This document shows positions 32,645-41,480 of a DNA stretch of 53,104 nucleotides, piece after piece (position 1 is the stretch's first letter; each line of letters begins with the position of its first letter). The position numbers and the translations under genes were made by a program. Under the pieces are notes generated by a model, which was given only the letters and a program-made list of their open reading frames with translations, had not been told where the DNA came from and made no database searches. The DNA lies in IMG/VR virus record IMGVR_UViG_3300031787_000166, positions 1 through 53,104 of that record; one strand, given 5' to 3'. The DNA comes from a virus.

Positions 32645-34176
32645 GACGTGGTCCTTTCTTCGACTTCGCACCAGCCCGGCCAATAGCATCTGCGCACAGT
32701 GTACGGGGCCACCCCGGAGGAAGAACAGCTAGGCGGGCAAAAGACAGCGCTGTTGGGGGTACAGCTGCAAATAGATCCCTGCGGGCAATAAGGATCCCCG
32801 GCATTTTCGACAGCGCAAAAGTACGGAGAGTCGCCTTGGTTGTTTGGGTCGTTGGAGCCCCCGTTGCAGTAGGGGGGAAACTCCAGCACTTGCTCCAAAG
32901 GCTGACAAGGGGAACAGCCTACGCCCGCCATGTCAATGCCGTCAGCCCCAAAACCGTACAGAGGTGAAGGGTGCATCGAGCAGCCGTTGATCGGGCTGTC
33001 GAATGTACTTGAATTAAGGCAGTTGCTCTTGCCGAAGATCGCGAACGGCCTGATGCAGAACGGCGTTTGAAGTTCGACAACGCAATTTTCCGGCTCCCCA
33101 CAAGGCCACGGACAACAAGGGTCCATGGTTCGATCGTAGATTGAATCGAAGAACTTGTCCGTTGTGTCTGGACTGAAGATCAGCACGGGTTTGACACATT
33201 GGGCATCGGCCTTGCACTGGGTTCCCACGCACACAATCGTGATCACATCTCCCGGGCGAACGAAAATGCTCGGTGAGCCCACGAGAAAAGGCGGAGGTCC
33301 AGGGATGGAGTTGGGGCAGGAACCAAAGTCTGGCGGACACTCTCCTGGTCCGCAACTCGAACCCCCCGCCGTAAGTTGTCCGTTGTAGGTGAATTCTCGG
33401 GTTTCCAAAAGTCTGAAGTCAATTTGGTCTGGACTCTGGGGGCATTCAATGCCTTCGCAACCCGCTCCTGAACAAGCATCGTTGCTGTCTGCAGCGGTGC
33501 CGCAATTCCAGGACAAACACGGATTGGGCCCGGTTCGAGGACTTGGCTCCGGCCAGTAGCCGTTTGCATCGAAGAAATCCTGACAAGTGCCTAGATTGCC
33601 CAAAGAGCTATTTATTCCGCAAGGAACGCACTGAGCGCCAGGTACGGAAGTAGAAGTGCAGCCGCCCGGTTGCGGACAGGTCCAGTAGAATCCGCAAGGC
33701 GGATTTCCATTGACGCAAAGGCTCATCAGGCCCGCATACGTCGCGCTGAATTCAGAGTTGGGACTGCCATAAGTCACGCAGTCCCCTATTTCAGTCCGGC
33801 TTCCGCATTGGAGAGGCGCCCACGGAAGCTGCCAACACGTGTAGCTTTGTCCGACGTCGCGGAGGTAGATCTTCTTCTGATAGGAAAAGTTGCAGGTCTG
33901 GGCCGAGTACCGGTACAAGGCGTTGAATGGGGCTATTCCGGCCTCTGCAACAACGCAAGTGCTGCCTGAACGAGTCAAGGTCGCCGTGACCGTCCAATGG
34001 ATCTCTTCAATCAGCAGGGTCTGAGTGCCCGGAAGAATCTTCTTGTTCGTGATCGCGCTTGCGCTCAAGGAAACGTTGATCGGGCCCGTAGGACTGCAAC
34101 TCCACCAATCGCAGCATTGGCTGGCGCAAGATTCGGAATTGCAGCAGCATCCGGTCGAGACCACTCCGTTGCTCAT
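32626..34176 (-). CDS. Extremely cysteine-rich protein of the tail region
   Basis: 516 aa with 48 Cys by my count (over 9%), spread along the whole length: GCCCNSESCASQCCDWWSC at the N-terminus, then PCCPWPCG, CQPLEQ, SICSCTPNSAVFCPPSC near the C-terminus. Also rich in Pro, Gly, Ser and Trp. No catalytic motif. No signal peptide is seen, so it would be made in the reducing cytoplasm; it may bind metal or form disulfides after release. Position between adaptor and nozzle genes suggests a virion or tail-assembly role. Stop overlaps the upstream ATG region as ATGA. Confidence 0.7.
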   Translation of the reverse strand: MSNGVVSTGCCCNSESCASQCCDWWSCSPTGPINVSLSASAITNKKILPGTQTLLIEEIHWTVTATLTRSGSTCVVAEAGIAPFNALYRYSAQTCNFSYQKKIYLRDVGQSYTCWQLPWAPLQCGSRTEIGDCVTYGSPNSEFSATYAGLMSLCVNGNPPCGFYWTCPQPGGCTSTSVPGAQCVPCGINSSLGNLGTCQDFFDANGYWPEPSPRTGPNPCLSWNCGTAADSNDACSGAGCEGIECPQSPDQIDFRLLETREFTYNGQLTAGGSSCGPGECPPDFGSCPNSIPGPPPFLVGSPSIFVRPGDVITIVCVGTQCKADAQCVKPVLIFSPDTTDKFFDSIYDRTMDPCCPWPCGEPENCVVELQTPFCIRPFAIFGKSNCLNSSTFDSPINGCSMHPSPLYGFGADGIDMAGVGCSPCQPLEQVLEFPPYCNGGSNDPNNQGDSPYFCAVENAGDPYCPQGSICSCTPNSAVFCPPSCSSSGVAPYTVRRCYWPGWCEVEERTTSWGWSM

Positions 34177-34955
34177 ACGCAGGTCACCTGAAGAGGATTG
34201 GGTTCACTAAACCAAGGTACGCAAGTGAGGTCGAGCATCATGTCGACGACGGCTCCCGTTGGAATCTTCAACCTTGTCAAAAGTGCAGGACCAGGGGGAA
34301 TGTTGCCGCCGTCGTTGTTGTAGCTGAGTTCGTACTCGTTGATCGACATGCCGTTCAAAATGCTTGAACGAAGCCCCCCAATCTCTACCCAAGAGTAGGC
34401 CCAGTAGTTGCGCCCGCCGCTCAAAATGGGTCCGAAAGCCCCTGTGATCGAGGCTTTGAATGCGGTGTGGGACAGCCCGCAGCCACAATCGCACCCGTTG
34501 CCGCCACCACCACCGCCGCCGCCTCCGCCACTTCCCGAACCGCAGCCGGACGCAAGGCATTCGTCGATCCCGAGGTAGACGCCGTTCGGGTCCTGCAGGC
34601 ACTTGCCTGAGACGCAAGAGTAGCGAATGCGCTCCTCGGGCCCGATCGGAGGCACCGAGTCCGGGTGCGCCGTGGGCGCGTCGGGCGAACCAAGGTTGGC
34701 AATCAAGTTGAAGATCGAAGGAGCCGAATCGCCTAGTTGACCCCCACTGCCTCCCGGGCCGTTGATGAGGGGCGAAGGACCCGTCTGCTCGGGCAGAGCG
34801 CCAGGAGCCGTCGTAGGGCCTGCATCGGTGAAGCGCAGCCCAGGCACGACCGTGAAGCGCTGGAACCCCTGATCGAGGCGGCTCGACAGCGGCTTCGAGA
34901 AGCCGGGGCTGATCTCGAAGTCGCGGTTGGCCTGGTTGAACAGCTCGTCGGGCAT
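34173..34955 (-). CDS. Tail-region protein with Cys motif and poly-Gly linker
   Basis: 260 aa. Disordered Pro/Gly N-terminal third, then the motif YSCVSGKCLQDPNGVYLGID followed by ECLASGC, a small Cys-rich unit of the type 'C..G.C.....G.Y.....C...C' that I recall from other phage structural proteins. A run of ten Gly, CDCGCG, and a beta-rich C-terminal domain (NYWAYSWVEIGGLRSSIL) follow. Likely a virion accessory or attachment protein. TGATG overlap with the adaptor gene. Confidence 0.6.
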   Translation of the reverse strand: MPDELFNQANRDFEISPGFSKPLSSRLDQGFQRFTVVPGLRFTDAGPTTAPGALPEQTGPSPLINGPGGSGGQLGDSAPSIFNLIANLGSPDAPTAHPDSVPPIGPEERIRYSCVSGKCLQDPNGVYLGIDECLASGCGSGSGGGGGGGGGGNGCDCGCGLSHTAFKASITGAFGPILSGGRNYWAYSWVEIGGLRSSILNGMSINEYELSYNNDGGNIPPGPALLTRLKIPTGAVVDMMLDLTCVPWFSEPNPLQVTCV

Positions 34956-35839
34956 CAGAAGGTGAAGAGGTTCTTGTTGTCGACCGTGGCGCCGGTAAAG
35001 CGCTTGCCTGATCGCGAGTTCATGTTGCCGATCAGATCGTGCGCCGTCTTGATCGCGGACTTGTAGGAAAGGGTCAGAAGCTGCATCTGGGCTCCCGTGA
35101 TCTTGCGGCCGGTGCCCGCGCGCATCGCGGCGCTCAGCGAGATCGCGTCGATCATCGGTTCTAGGAGGAACGGAACCACCTCATACGGATACGAGCCGGC
35201 GGCGTTCGTGGCCGCTGTGCGAAGCGTGAGGACGCGCGTGGCCGCCGCGTGTTGGGATACGACCAGCTCATCGGTCACCCCCGATCCGAAGATGCGCAGG
35301 TAGCAGCCAACGTAGGCGTTCTCGCGCTTGTCGACCGATCCAAGCGTCACGTTCGCCGGCATCGTGAACGTGCCGTTCGCGTGGAGGACCCCGTGGTTCC
35401 CGTTCTCGTAGTGGGCCTCGACGTCGCCGCTCGGGATGTAGGCCACGGTCATGTCGCGGTCGGCGGTCGGCGGAGGCTCGAACGAGATCAGGTTGCCCTC
35501 GAGCGCCCAGCCGTTCCCGTAGGTGTTGAAGCGGTTGCGCGGATGGAAGTCCTCGGTCCAGTACCCCGTCGAGGCGTTCATCAGCCCGACGCGCATGATC
35601 TGCCGCACAGTGGGGGGCAGCCTGTAGTGCTGGGTTCCCGTCTTCACCGCGAGCGTGAGGATCTGGACGATCTGGTTGTCGCTCATCATGGAGACGCGAG
35701 AAAGCACGTCGTTCATGGCGCTCGCGAGGAAGAAGCGCACGAGGTAGTTGTCGTCGTACTTGGCATCGAGGTCGGGATCGTCCAGGTAGTGGCGGACCTT
35801 CTCGCAGTACGTCTTGAGGATGGAGCCGGATGAGTGCAT
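34955..35839 (-). CDS. Head-tail adaptor-like protein
   Basis: 294 aa. N-terminal helices (ILKTYCEKVRHYLDDPDLDA; DDNYLVRFFLASAMNDVLSR), a beta-rich insertion in the middle, then C-terminal helices (MIDAISLSAAMRAGTG; QMQLLTLSYKSAIKTAHDLI). This helical-bundle-plus-insertion plan and the place after capsid and before nozzle fit adaptor proteins such as T7 gp11 or P22 gp4. Family call is by order and shape. Confidence 0.6.
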   Translation of the reverse strand: MHSSGSILKTYCEKVRHYLDDPDLDAKYDDNYLVRFFLASAMNDVLSRVSMMSDNQIVQILTLAVKTGTQHYRLPPTVRQIMRVGLMNASTGYWTEDFHPRNRFNTYGNGWALEGNLISFEPPPTADRDMTVAYIPSGDVEAHYENGNHGVLHANGTFTMPANVTLGSVDKRENAYVGCYLRIFGSGVTDELVVSQHAAATRVLTLRTAATNAAGSYPYEVVPFLLEPMIDAISLSAAMRAGTGRKITGAQMQLLTLSYKSAIKTAHDLIGNMNSRSGKRFTGATVDNKNLFTF

Positions 35840-35842
35840 GGT

Positions 35843-36394
35843 TCAGCCTGTGGAGATGATCTTGTTCTGTGCCGCCCAGTTCAGGAGTTCACGCATCTCC
35901 TCGACGTCGGAGTCGTTGTCGGGAACGTCTTCAAGACTCAGATTGTCCGCGGCCTCGTTCAAGCCCTTCTTGCGGAGGACCGAGGCCATGTCGTCCATGA
36001 TGGTCTTGCGCTCGAGGAGCCGCAGTTGCTTCTCGCTGATCCGGTCGAGCCGCGCGCGCCGCTCCTCCTCGACCACGACGTGGCCCGGGCGGCACCGGCT
36101 CTCGATCCACTCCATGTCGGGCAGGTCGGCGGGGTTCTCCTCGGGCTTCTTCGAGAAGATGCAGATCTCGACACACACGGCGATCCCCTGCCCCCAGGTG
36201 CGCGGCTTCACGGACCAGCAGGCCAGCCCGAACATCTTCGACTTGCGGTGGAAGTAGACGAACAGGTCCTTCTGGGAGGTGCGCTCCCTCACCGCTTTGA
36301 TCCAAGGACCGTCGGGCACGAGCTCGAACCGCTCGGGGCTCATCTCGGTGCCGAGCATGAGTGCTGCCGTGATCTCGTCGTCGCTCATCGCCAT
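35843..36394 (-). CDS. Hypothetical protein between capsid and adaptor genes
   Basis: 183 aa from the ATG at 36394 (GGAG upstream; the frame is open to a TTG at 36406). N-terminal alpha/beta half (RFELVPDGPWIKAVRERTSQ; KMFGLACWSVKPRTWGQGIA) and a highly charged helical C-terminal half (RARLDRISEKQLRLLERK). No family recognised. First gene after the terminator that follows the capsid gene. Confidence 0.65.
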   Translation of the reverse strand: MAMSDDEITAALMLGTEMSPERFELVPDGPWIKAVRERTSQKDLFVYFHRKSKMFGLACWSVKPRTWGQGIAVCVEICIFSKKPEENPADLPDMEWIESRCRPGHVVVEEERRARLDRISEKQLRLLERKTIMDDMASVLRKKGLNEAADNLSLEDVPDNDSDVEEMRELLNWAAQNKIISTG

Positions 36395-36406
36395 GCAGGT
36401 CTCCAA

Positions 36407-36440
36407 AGAATAGGGGCCGCCCCATTCACGAGGCGGCCCC
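36407..36440 (-). terminator. Terminator after the major capsid gene
   Basis: On the minus strand GGGGCCGCC (36440-36432) pairs perfectly with GGCGGCCCC (36421-36413), followed by TATTCTTT. A terminator here would attenuate distal genes so that capsid protein is made in excess. Confidence 0.85.
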
Positions 36441-36466
36441 AGTGTAACCGTTCCGTCAGCCGGGGA

Positions 36467-38176
36467 TCACATGTAGAGGCGATCCTCGGTCAGGCCGGTC
36501 AGCTTCATGCCGTTCGGCTGGTCGGGGACGAGCTGCATGCGGATGCGGCCGGGCATCTGCGATGCCTGCGTGACGAGGTTGGCTCCGCCGCCAGACGCCG
36601 TCTGGAAGATCGGCAGCTGGTTCGTGCTGGTGCCGGTGATGGCGCCCGCGACGAACTCGAACGGGATGAACGCATCGGCCTCGCTCATCTTGGAGACGCC
36701 CTTCGGGCTCGGGGGCACGTACTTCTTCCAGTTCGATCCGCCGAGCTTGATGCCGTACAGGGTGCCCGCCTCGACGAAGCGCGAGGTGTGGCCCTTGTAG
36801 GTCTTGCCCTCGAACGTGAAGCTGAAGCCCTCGGTCTGGCCTTCGTTCTGGATCGCCGCCGGGCGGTTGGTGCGGTCGATGCGGTACTGGCCGATCTTCT
36901 GGGCCTCGTAGGCGCTCCACACGCCCTCGGACGCGATCAGGGTGTCGATCGTGTTGCCGAGCGGCTCGAAGGCGCTGTGGACGCGCTGGAGGTAGCGCTT
37001 CATGTTGTACTCGGTCAGGACGCCGTTGACCGCGTACTTGAAGCTCTTGAACTCCGGACGCTCCGCCACGTCGATGAAGTCGGTCGAATCCGACTCCGCT
37101 CCGAGCAGAGCCGTCGGACGGGTGCCACCCGTCTCGGCGCCGTTCTTGAGCCAGCTGTTGATGCCCGCGATGCCGGTGTAGGTGAGCGAACCTGCGCCGT
37201 CCACAAGGTGGCTGTTGGCGTAGACGACGTCCACGAATCCGTTCATCGTGCTCATCGTGGTCACGGTGCTCGTGGTGACGGAGCCAGCTGCGCCCGTGTG
37301 CTTCTGCCACGAGGTCGGGTTGACGCCGGTGCCCGGGGTCGCCGGCGCGCCGCCTGCGATGCAGGTGACCTTGTTGGTCAGCGGATCGACGCTCTCGACA
37401 AGAACCTGAAGACGGGTCGCGCGGGTGCCGTCGCCGAGGGCGAGGGTTCCCGACGTGGTGGCCGTCGACTGGTCGTTCGAGTCGTTCGCCCGGACGCCGG
37501 TCTGGTTGCCGGAGTCGTAGCTCGAGTTCCAGAGGAAGTCGATGCGCTGGCCGCGCGCGAAGCGGTGAATGGCGAAGTTCGATGGCTCGAACGTGAATCG
37601 GAAGGCGTTGCCCACCGCGGTCGAAGCCGAGAAGTTGGTCGCCGTGCAGAGCTTGTACGACTCGTTCTGCGAGAGGTACCAGTAGTTGCACAGCGTGAGC
37701 GCCATGTTGCGGGCGAATGCCGTGAGCTTCGGGGCCACGACCTGGTTGATGAGCGCCGGGGTGGCGTCGGCCTGCTTCTCGCCGAGGGTGATCATCAGGT
37801 TGGTGACCATCGAGCGCATCGGGATCGCGAGTCGGTACGCCGTGGCGTTCGGACCCTCGAGCGGGCTCGGGTAGGCCTGGTTGGCCGACTGAACGTGCAT
37901 CGACGGACCAAGGGCGTTCGTGAGATCGCCGTACAGGTCCTTGTCGCCGAAGCCCTGGCCCGCCTCGATCACGCCCGTGAGGCTGCCCATGAAGAGCTTC
38001 GTGATCTTGAGGTCGCGGCCGAGGTCGCCGGAGTTGCCGACGCCGAAGCTGGTGACGGCCTTGTCGCGCCACACCGGATCGAGACCTGCAAGGAAGACCT
38101 TGAGGCTCTTGTTGAGAACTTCCTGAATGCGATTGGACTGACGATCGAAGATCGAGCCCGTTGTTGCGAATGGCAT
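36467..38176 (-). CDS. Major capsid protein
   Basis: 569 aa. Follows portal and scaffold genes in the usual order and is the largest protein before the terminator. N-terminal helical arm (SIFDRQSNRIQEVLNKSLKV), then a mixed alpha/beta body; segments such as IDFLWNSSYDSG, GFVDVVYANSHLV and YIGIAGINSWL-type stretches fit an HK97-like fold of the larger kind. A well-formed ribosome site (AGGAAC) and a strong terminator fit high expression. Identification rests on gene order and composition, not on a diagnostic motif. Confidence 0.8.
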   Translation of the reverse strand: MPFATTGSIFDRQSNRIQEVLNKSLKVFLAGLDPVWRDKAVTSFGVGNSGDLGRDLKITKLFMGSLTGVIEAGQGFGDKDLYGDLTNALGPSMHVQSANQAYPSPLEGPNATAYRLAIPMRSMVTNLMITLGEKQADATPALINQVVAPKLTAFARNMALTLCNYWYLSQNESYKLCTATNFSASTAVGNAFRFTFEPSNFAIHRFARGQRIDFLWNSSYDSGNQTGVRANDSNDQSTATTSGTLALGDGTRATRLQVLVESVDPLTNKVTCIAGGAPATPGTGVNPTSWQKHTGAAGSVTTSTVTTMSTMNGFVDVVYANSHLVDGAGSLTYTGIAGINSWLKNGAETGGTRPTALLGAESDSTDFIDVAERPEFKSFKYAVNGVLTEYNMKRYLQRVHSAFEPLGNTIDTLIASEGVWSAYEAQKIGQYRIDRTNRPAAIQNEGQTEGFSFTFEGKTYKGHTSRFVEAGTLYGIKLGGSNWKKYVPPSPKGVSKMSEADAFIPFEFVAGAITGTSTNQLPIFQTASGGGANLVTQASQMPGRIRMQLVPDQPNGMKLTGLTEDRLYM

Positions 38177-38188
38177 GTTTCGTTCCTA

Positions 38189-38201
38189 CGCCCTTTGGGC
38201 G
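38189..38201 (-). promoter_or_regulatory. Small leader hairpin before the major capsid gene
   Basis: On the minus strand CGCCC-AAA-GGGCG forms a tight hairpin just before the ribosome site (AGGAAC) of the capsid gene, in the 27-nt gap after the scaffold gene. It could stabilise a processed capsid mRNA. Confidence 0.4.
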
Positions 38202-38203
38202 CT

Positions 38204-39118
38204 TCAGATTGCGGATTCAGACGGTGACGATGCGGCTGCCCGCGCGATCGTGTCGGCCGCGAACTCCTTGACCTGCGCCTCGAGGGCGCTGAAGTCGGTT
38301 CCGGGCTTCCACTCGGGCTCGGGCACGGGCTTCGACTTGAGGATCTCCTGCGCGTCCAGTCCGTCTGCTGTTTCCGACGTCCGACCGAGACGGTCGAGAT
38401 CGCCGATTACCGAACGGAAGGTTCCCACGACAGGCTCCACGGCCTTGCCCACCTCCTCCTCCATCCACGCATCCTCGAAGGTGCCGGCCTGGCTCCGTCG
38501 GCTCTGCATGCGCTCGAGCGCCTGGCGCTCCAGCTGCCCACGCAGCGTCGTCTCGGCCTGCCGGACCCCCTCGTCTCCGCGGAGGGACTTGGCGGCTTCC
38601 AGAAGTCTCTGCACTTCCGGGTTCTTTTTCATCGTGTTCTCGAGCGCGCGATTCAGATTGTCGCGCAGTTCGCGCACACGCATGCGGTGAAGTTCGGCCC
38701 GCTGGGCCTCGAGCTGTTCCTGAAGTTGCTGGGTCATGTCGTCCTCTTGGGTTCCCCCACTGGGCTGTTCGTCTTCGAGTCCCGGCAGTTCGATCTCCTC
38801 GATCTCGTCCTCGGAGCCGGTGCCTCCGGGCGAATCGTCCTCGTACACGGGTGGTTTCTCGGCCCCTGCGCTGGTCGCCTGGATGTAGGCTTCGATCTGC
38901 GCGTCGTCGTAGCCCTGCGTCCGAAGAGTCCGGCGCACGGCCTCGCGTCGCGCCTCGGGCTCGATGTCGCTGCGGAACAGAAGCCCGACGTTGTCGAGCT
39001 CTTCGCGCAGCTCCTCGGCGTAGGCCTTCTGATCGTCGAGCTCCTTGCGCGCCGCAAGAAGTTCTCCGAGCGTGGTGGTCGTTCCGTCTTCGAGCGTGAT
39101 CTTTGTGTTTGGGTCCAT
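38204..39118 (-). CDS. Scaffolding protein
   Basis: 304 aa, very acidic and helical. N-terminal segment (ITLEDGTTTTLGELLAARKE), acidic low-complexity region (GGTGSEDEIEEIELPGLEDE), long coiled coil (QLQEQLEAQRAELHRMRVRE), and a basic/amphipathic C-terminus. Length, charge and position between portal and capsid are those of T7-like scaffolds (about 300 aa). It would direct capsid assembly and be absent from the mature head. Confidence 0.8.
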   Translation of the reverse strand: MDPNTKITLEDGTTTTLGELLAARKELDDQKAYAEELREELDNVGLLFRSDIEPEARREAVRRTLRTQGYDDAQIEAYIQATSAGAEKPPVYEDDSPGGTGSEDEIEEIELPGLEDEQPSGGTQEDDMTQQLQEQLEAQRAELHRMRVRELRDNLNRALENTMKKNPEVQRLLEAAKSLRGDEGVRQAETTLRGQLERQALERMQSRRSQAGTFEDAWMEEEVGKAVEPVVGTFRSVIGDLDRLGRTSETADGLDAQEILKSKPVPEPEWKPGTDFSALEAQVKEFAADTIARAAASSPSESAI

Positions 39119-39127
39119 CTTGGTCTC

Positions 39128-41137
39128 TTACATGAGGGGCATGGCGGGTTGAGGGGCAGGTGCCCCGCCCTGCATGGACCCCATCTGGGCCATCTGCTGG
39201 TCCAGTTTCGACAGCATAGCCATATCGTCAGGATTGGGAAGGGCGTTCGGAAGTACCAATCCCATGAAGCCCACCAGCGTCTTGTGGTACTCGATGAAGG
39301 CGTTCTGCACGGATGCCTCCGCGAGCGCCATGATCGGGCTGGCCATGAACGAGTTGAGGACGCGGATCTGGAACTCGGGCTTGACGGTCTGCGGAGTCAG
39401 GATCAGCTGACCCGGGCTCTTGCCGTCGCCGTAGAGGAGGAGGCAGTTGCGCACCACGGACTCGTAGGCGCTCTGATGCTCGTCCGACCACATCGCGAAG
39501 TCGAGACCCTCCTTCAAGGCGAAGAGCATGAAGGTATCGGGGTCGATCTGGAACTGCTGCTGGAGCTGGAGCGCCTCCTGCTTGCGCGCGACCTTGGACC
39601 GCGGGTTGATGTCCCTGATCTTGAAGGAGAGCTGAGACAGGGACGGCAGCGGGTTCGTCTCGAACGAGACCGCCATCGTCTCGGGATCCACCACGACGCC
39701 CGCAAGGTCGAGCGTCAGCTGGTCCACCGTGAAGGTGCGAGGGCTGAAGACGACCTCGCGCACGGCGCCCGAAAGCACCGACCGGTAGGCGTCGCCCCAC
39801 GCCTGCTGCACCCCTGCAGTGGGGGTGTTCATCGCGCGGTTCACCTGCTCGTCGAGGAACTGCAGGCCTGTGGCCGAATCAACCCGCCCCTTCTCAGCAA
39901 GGAGATCGCGGATCGGATTGAGACGGTCGATCTGCTGTACGGCGAACGAACTGACTTTGCCGGGGACGTCGCCGCTCGTGAACGGCGTGATGTTGAACGG
40001 CCTGAAGCCTTCGCTGATCGGATCGGGCTCCCACGGGAAGACGCGCAGTCCTTGGCCAACGTCTCGCAGCATTGTGTTCGAGTTGAAGGAGCCGTGCGGC
40101 AGCACGAGGACGCCGTACTTGTCGATGTCGCGGATGTTCTGGAACAGGGACTTCTGCAGGCGCTCGGCCTCGCGGCACAGCGAGAAGAGAAGGTCGAACA
40201 CGCCGGCGCCGTGGAAGGAGCCGTTCTCCATGAAACGCGCGAAGCCGATCGGGCAGTAGACCTCGCGCCCATCGAACGACTCGTCGTGCAGGGTGCATTC
40301 GCCGCTCGTCACGATGTAGCGTTCGACCGTGTCGCGCGGGCCCTTCAGCCAAAGCTCGCGCACCCTCACGACCTGCTGCGCCTCCTTGTCCGAGTCGTAG
40401 AGCGCCATGCGATCGTCCGAGTAGGTGACCTGGGAACCGAGCGTGTACTCGTTCGCGGTCTGCTGCTCGTAGGACTCGCCCGGCTTGATCGTGTAGTACT
40501 CGATGCGGTCCTTGTTGCGCGTCACCTTCGAGCCGAACTTCTCCTTGAGGTACTCCATGGAGACCATGCGCTGGCGCAGGAGGCCGCGCTGCTTGGTGTA
40601 GTCGTGCACGAGGCTCGGAAACGGGAACAGCTCCATCGGGTGCACGACCTCGAGGTCCGCGGTGAGGCCGACCGTCGGGTGATTCACCATGTGCCCGGTG
40701 ATCCCGCAGGAGCCGAGGAGGGTGAAGAGGTGGTTGAACTGCGGCACCACGCGCTGGAGCTGGTGCTCCGAGACCACCTGATCCAGCATGATCTGTGCGA
40801 TCGATCGCTGCCGGATCGAGCTCAGCGAGGAGCCGACTCGCTGCACGAGCGGCCTGAAGTCAAGGCTGCTCAGGCGCCCCGAGATCTGGTCTACCGCCTT
40901 CAGCAGCTCCGCCGACTGGAACTCCAGGCGATCCTGCTCGTCCAGGTACGAGTACCGCACCGTCCCACTCTCCGGGTCGAACACGTCGAACTGCCTCGCC
41001 CCCTGCAGGTAGTACAGGGCCACCAGCCATGTCGCCCGCCGGTACGACAGCCGGTTCGTCTCCCGCTCCACGTGGGCGTCGATGATCCGGGCCAGCGCCA
41101 TCGGGTCCTTCGTGAGCTTGATCGGATCGGTTGCCAT
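39128..41137 (-). CDS. Portal protein (head-tail connector)
   Basis: 669 aa with AAAGG before the ATG. Long helical stem and wing segments (LSYRRATWLVALYYLQGARQ; NRLNPIRDLLAEKGRVDSAT; AWGDAYRSVLSGAVREVVF) and a C-terminal Met/Gln/Pro-rich tail (QMAQMGSMQGGAPAPQPAMP). Its place between large terminase and scaffold and its size fit podovirus portals, forming the dodecameric DNA gate. Confidence 0.85.
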   Translation of the reverse strand: MATDPIKLTKDPMALARIIDAHVERETNRLSYRRATWLVALYYLQGARQFDVFDPESGTVRYSYLDEQDRLEFQSAELLKAVDQISGRLSSLDFRPLVQRVGSSLSSIRQRSIAQIMLDQVVSEHQLQRVVPQFNHLFTLLGSCGITGHMVNHPTVGLTADLEVVHPMELFPFPSLVHDYTKQRGLLRQRMVSMEYLKEKFGSKVTRNKDRIEYYTIKPGESYEQQTANEYTLGSQVTYSDDRMALYDSDKEAQQVVRVRELWLKGPRDTVERYIVTSGECTLHDESFDGREVYCPIGFARFMENGSFHGAGVFDLLFSLCREAERLQKSLFQNIRDIDKYGVLVLPHGSFNSNTMLRDVGQGLRVFPWEPDPISEGFRPFNITPFTSGDVPGKVSSFAVQQIDRLNPIRDLLAEKGRVDSATGLQFLDEQVNRAMNTPTAGVQQAWGDAYRSVLSGAVREVVFSPRTFTVDQLTLDLAGVVVDPETMAVSFETNPLPSLSQLSFKIRDINPRSKVARKQEALQLQQQFQIDPDTFMLFALKEGLDFAMWSDEHQSAYESVVRNCLLLYGDGKSPGQLILTPQTVKPEFQIRVLNSFMASPIMALAEASVQNAFIEYHKTLVGFMGLVLPNALPNPDDMAMLSKLDQQMAQMGSMQGGAPAPQPAMPLM

Positions 41138-41480
41138 TGGTTGCCTTTCTTGCCGCGTACCCTCCCGGGATCATGCGGATTCGTTCCTTCGTCGGAGCAT
41201 ACTGCTTGACCGCTTCCTGCGCGGGCAGGGCTCCCTCGTGGAAACCCCCACTGGAGCCGACGGACGCATGCCGCGGCCCGTTGCCGTAGTAGGCCAGGCA
41301 GAGGATCCCTAGCCAAGCATCAGAGACGGTAACGGTCGCGCCCACCGCGCCGCCCAGTGGGGGTTCCTTGACGTCGGTTCCGCCAAAGTACCAGCGGGCC
41401 ATGGCCTCGAACAGCCCGATCGGGATGCGGGTTTCAGATCTTGGAGCCGGGGGATCGCTGGACGGTCGGGGTTCGTGCAT
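40860..41480 (-). CDS. Doubtful ORF between terminase and portal
   Basis: 206 aa. The gap between terminase stop (41434) and portal start (41137) is about 300 nt and is open in this frame. Residues 27-100 look protein-like (MARWYFGGTDVKEPPLGG; VSDAWLGILCLAYYGNGP), but no stop occurs until 278 nt inside the portal gene, where the sequence looks like shadow coding. It could be a real small gene with a long overlap, one with a sequencing frameshift, or noncoding. Two CCCCCACTG sites (41245, 41355) in opposite orientation lie within it. Confidence 0.3.
   Translation of the reverse strand: MHEPRPSSDPPAPRSETRIPIGLFEAMARWYFGGTDVKEPPLGGAVGATVTVSDAWLGILCLAYYGNGPRHASVGSSGGFHEGALPAQEAVKQYAPTKERIRMIPGGYAARKATNGNRSDQAHEGPDGAGPDHRRPRGAGDEPAVVPAGDMAGGPVLPAGGEAVRRVRPGEWDGAVLVPGRAGSPGVPVGGAAEGGRPDLGAPEQP

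Noticed and set aside
35834-41209. Open frames of 797 and 840 codons on the plus strand
   Set aside because: Antisense to capsid, scaffold and portal genes; composition is that of a shadow frame.
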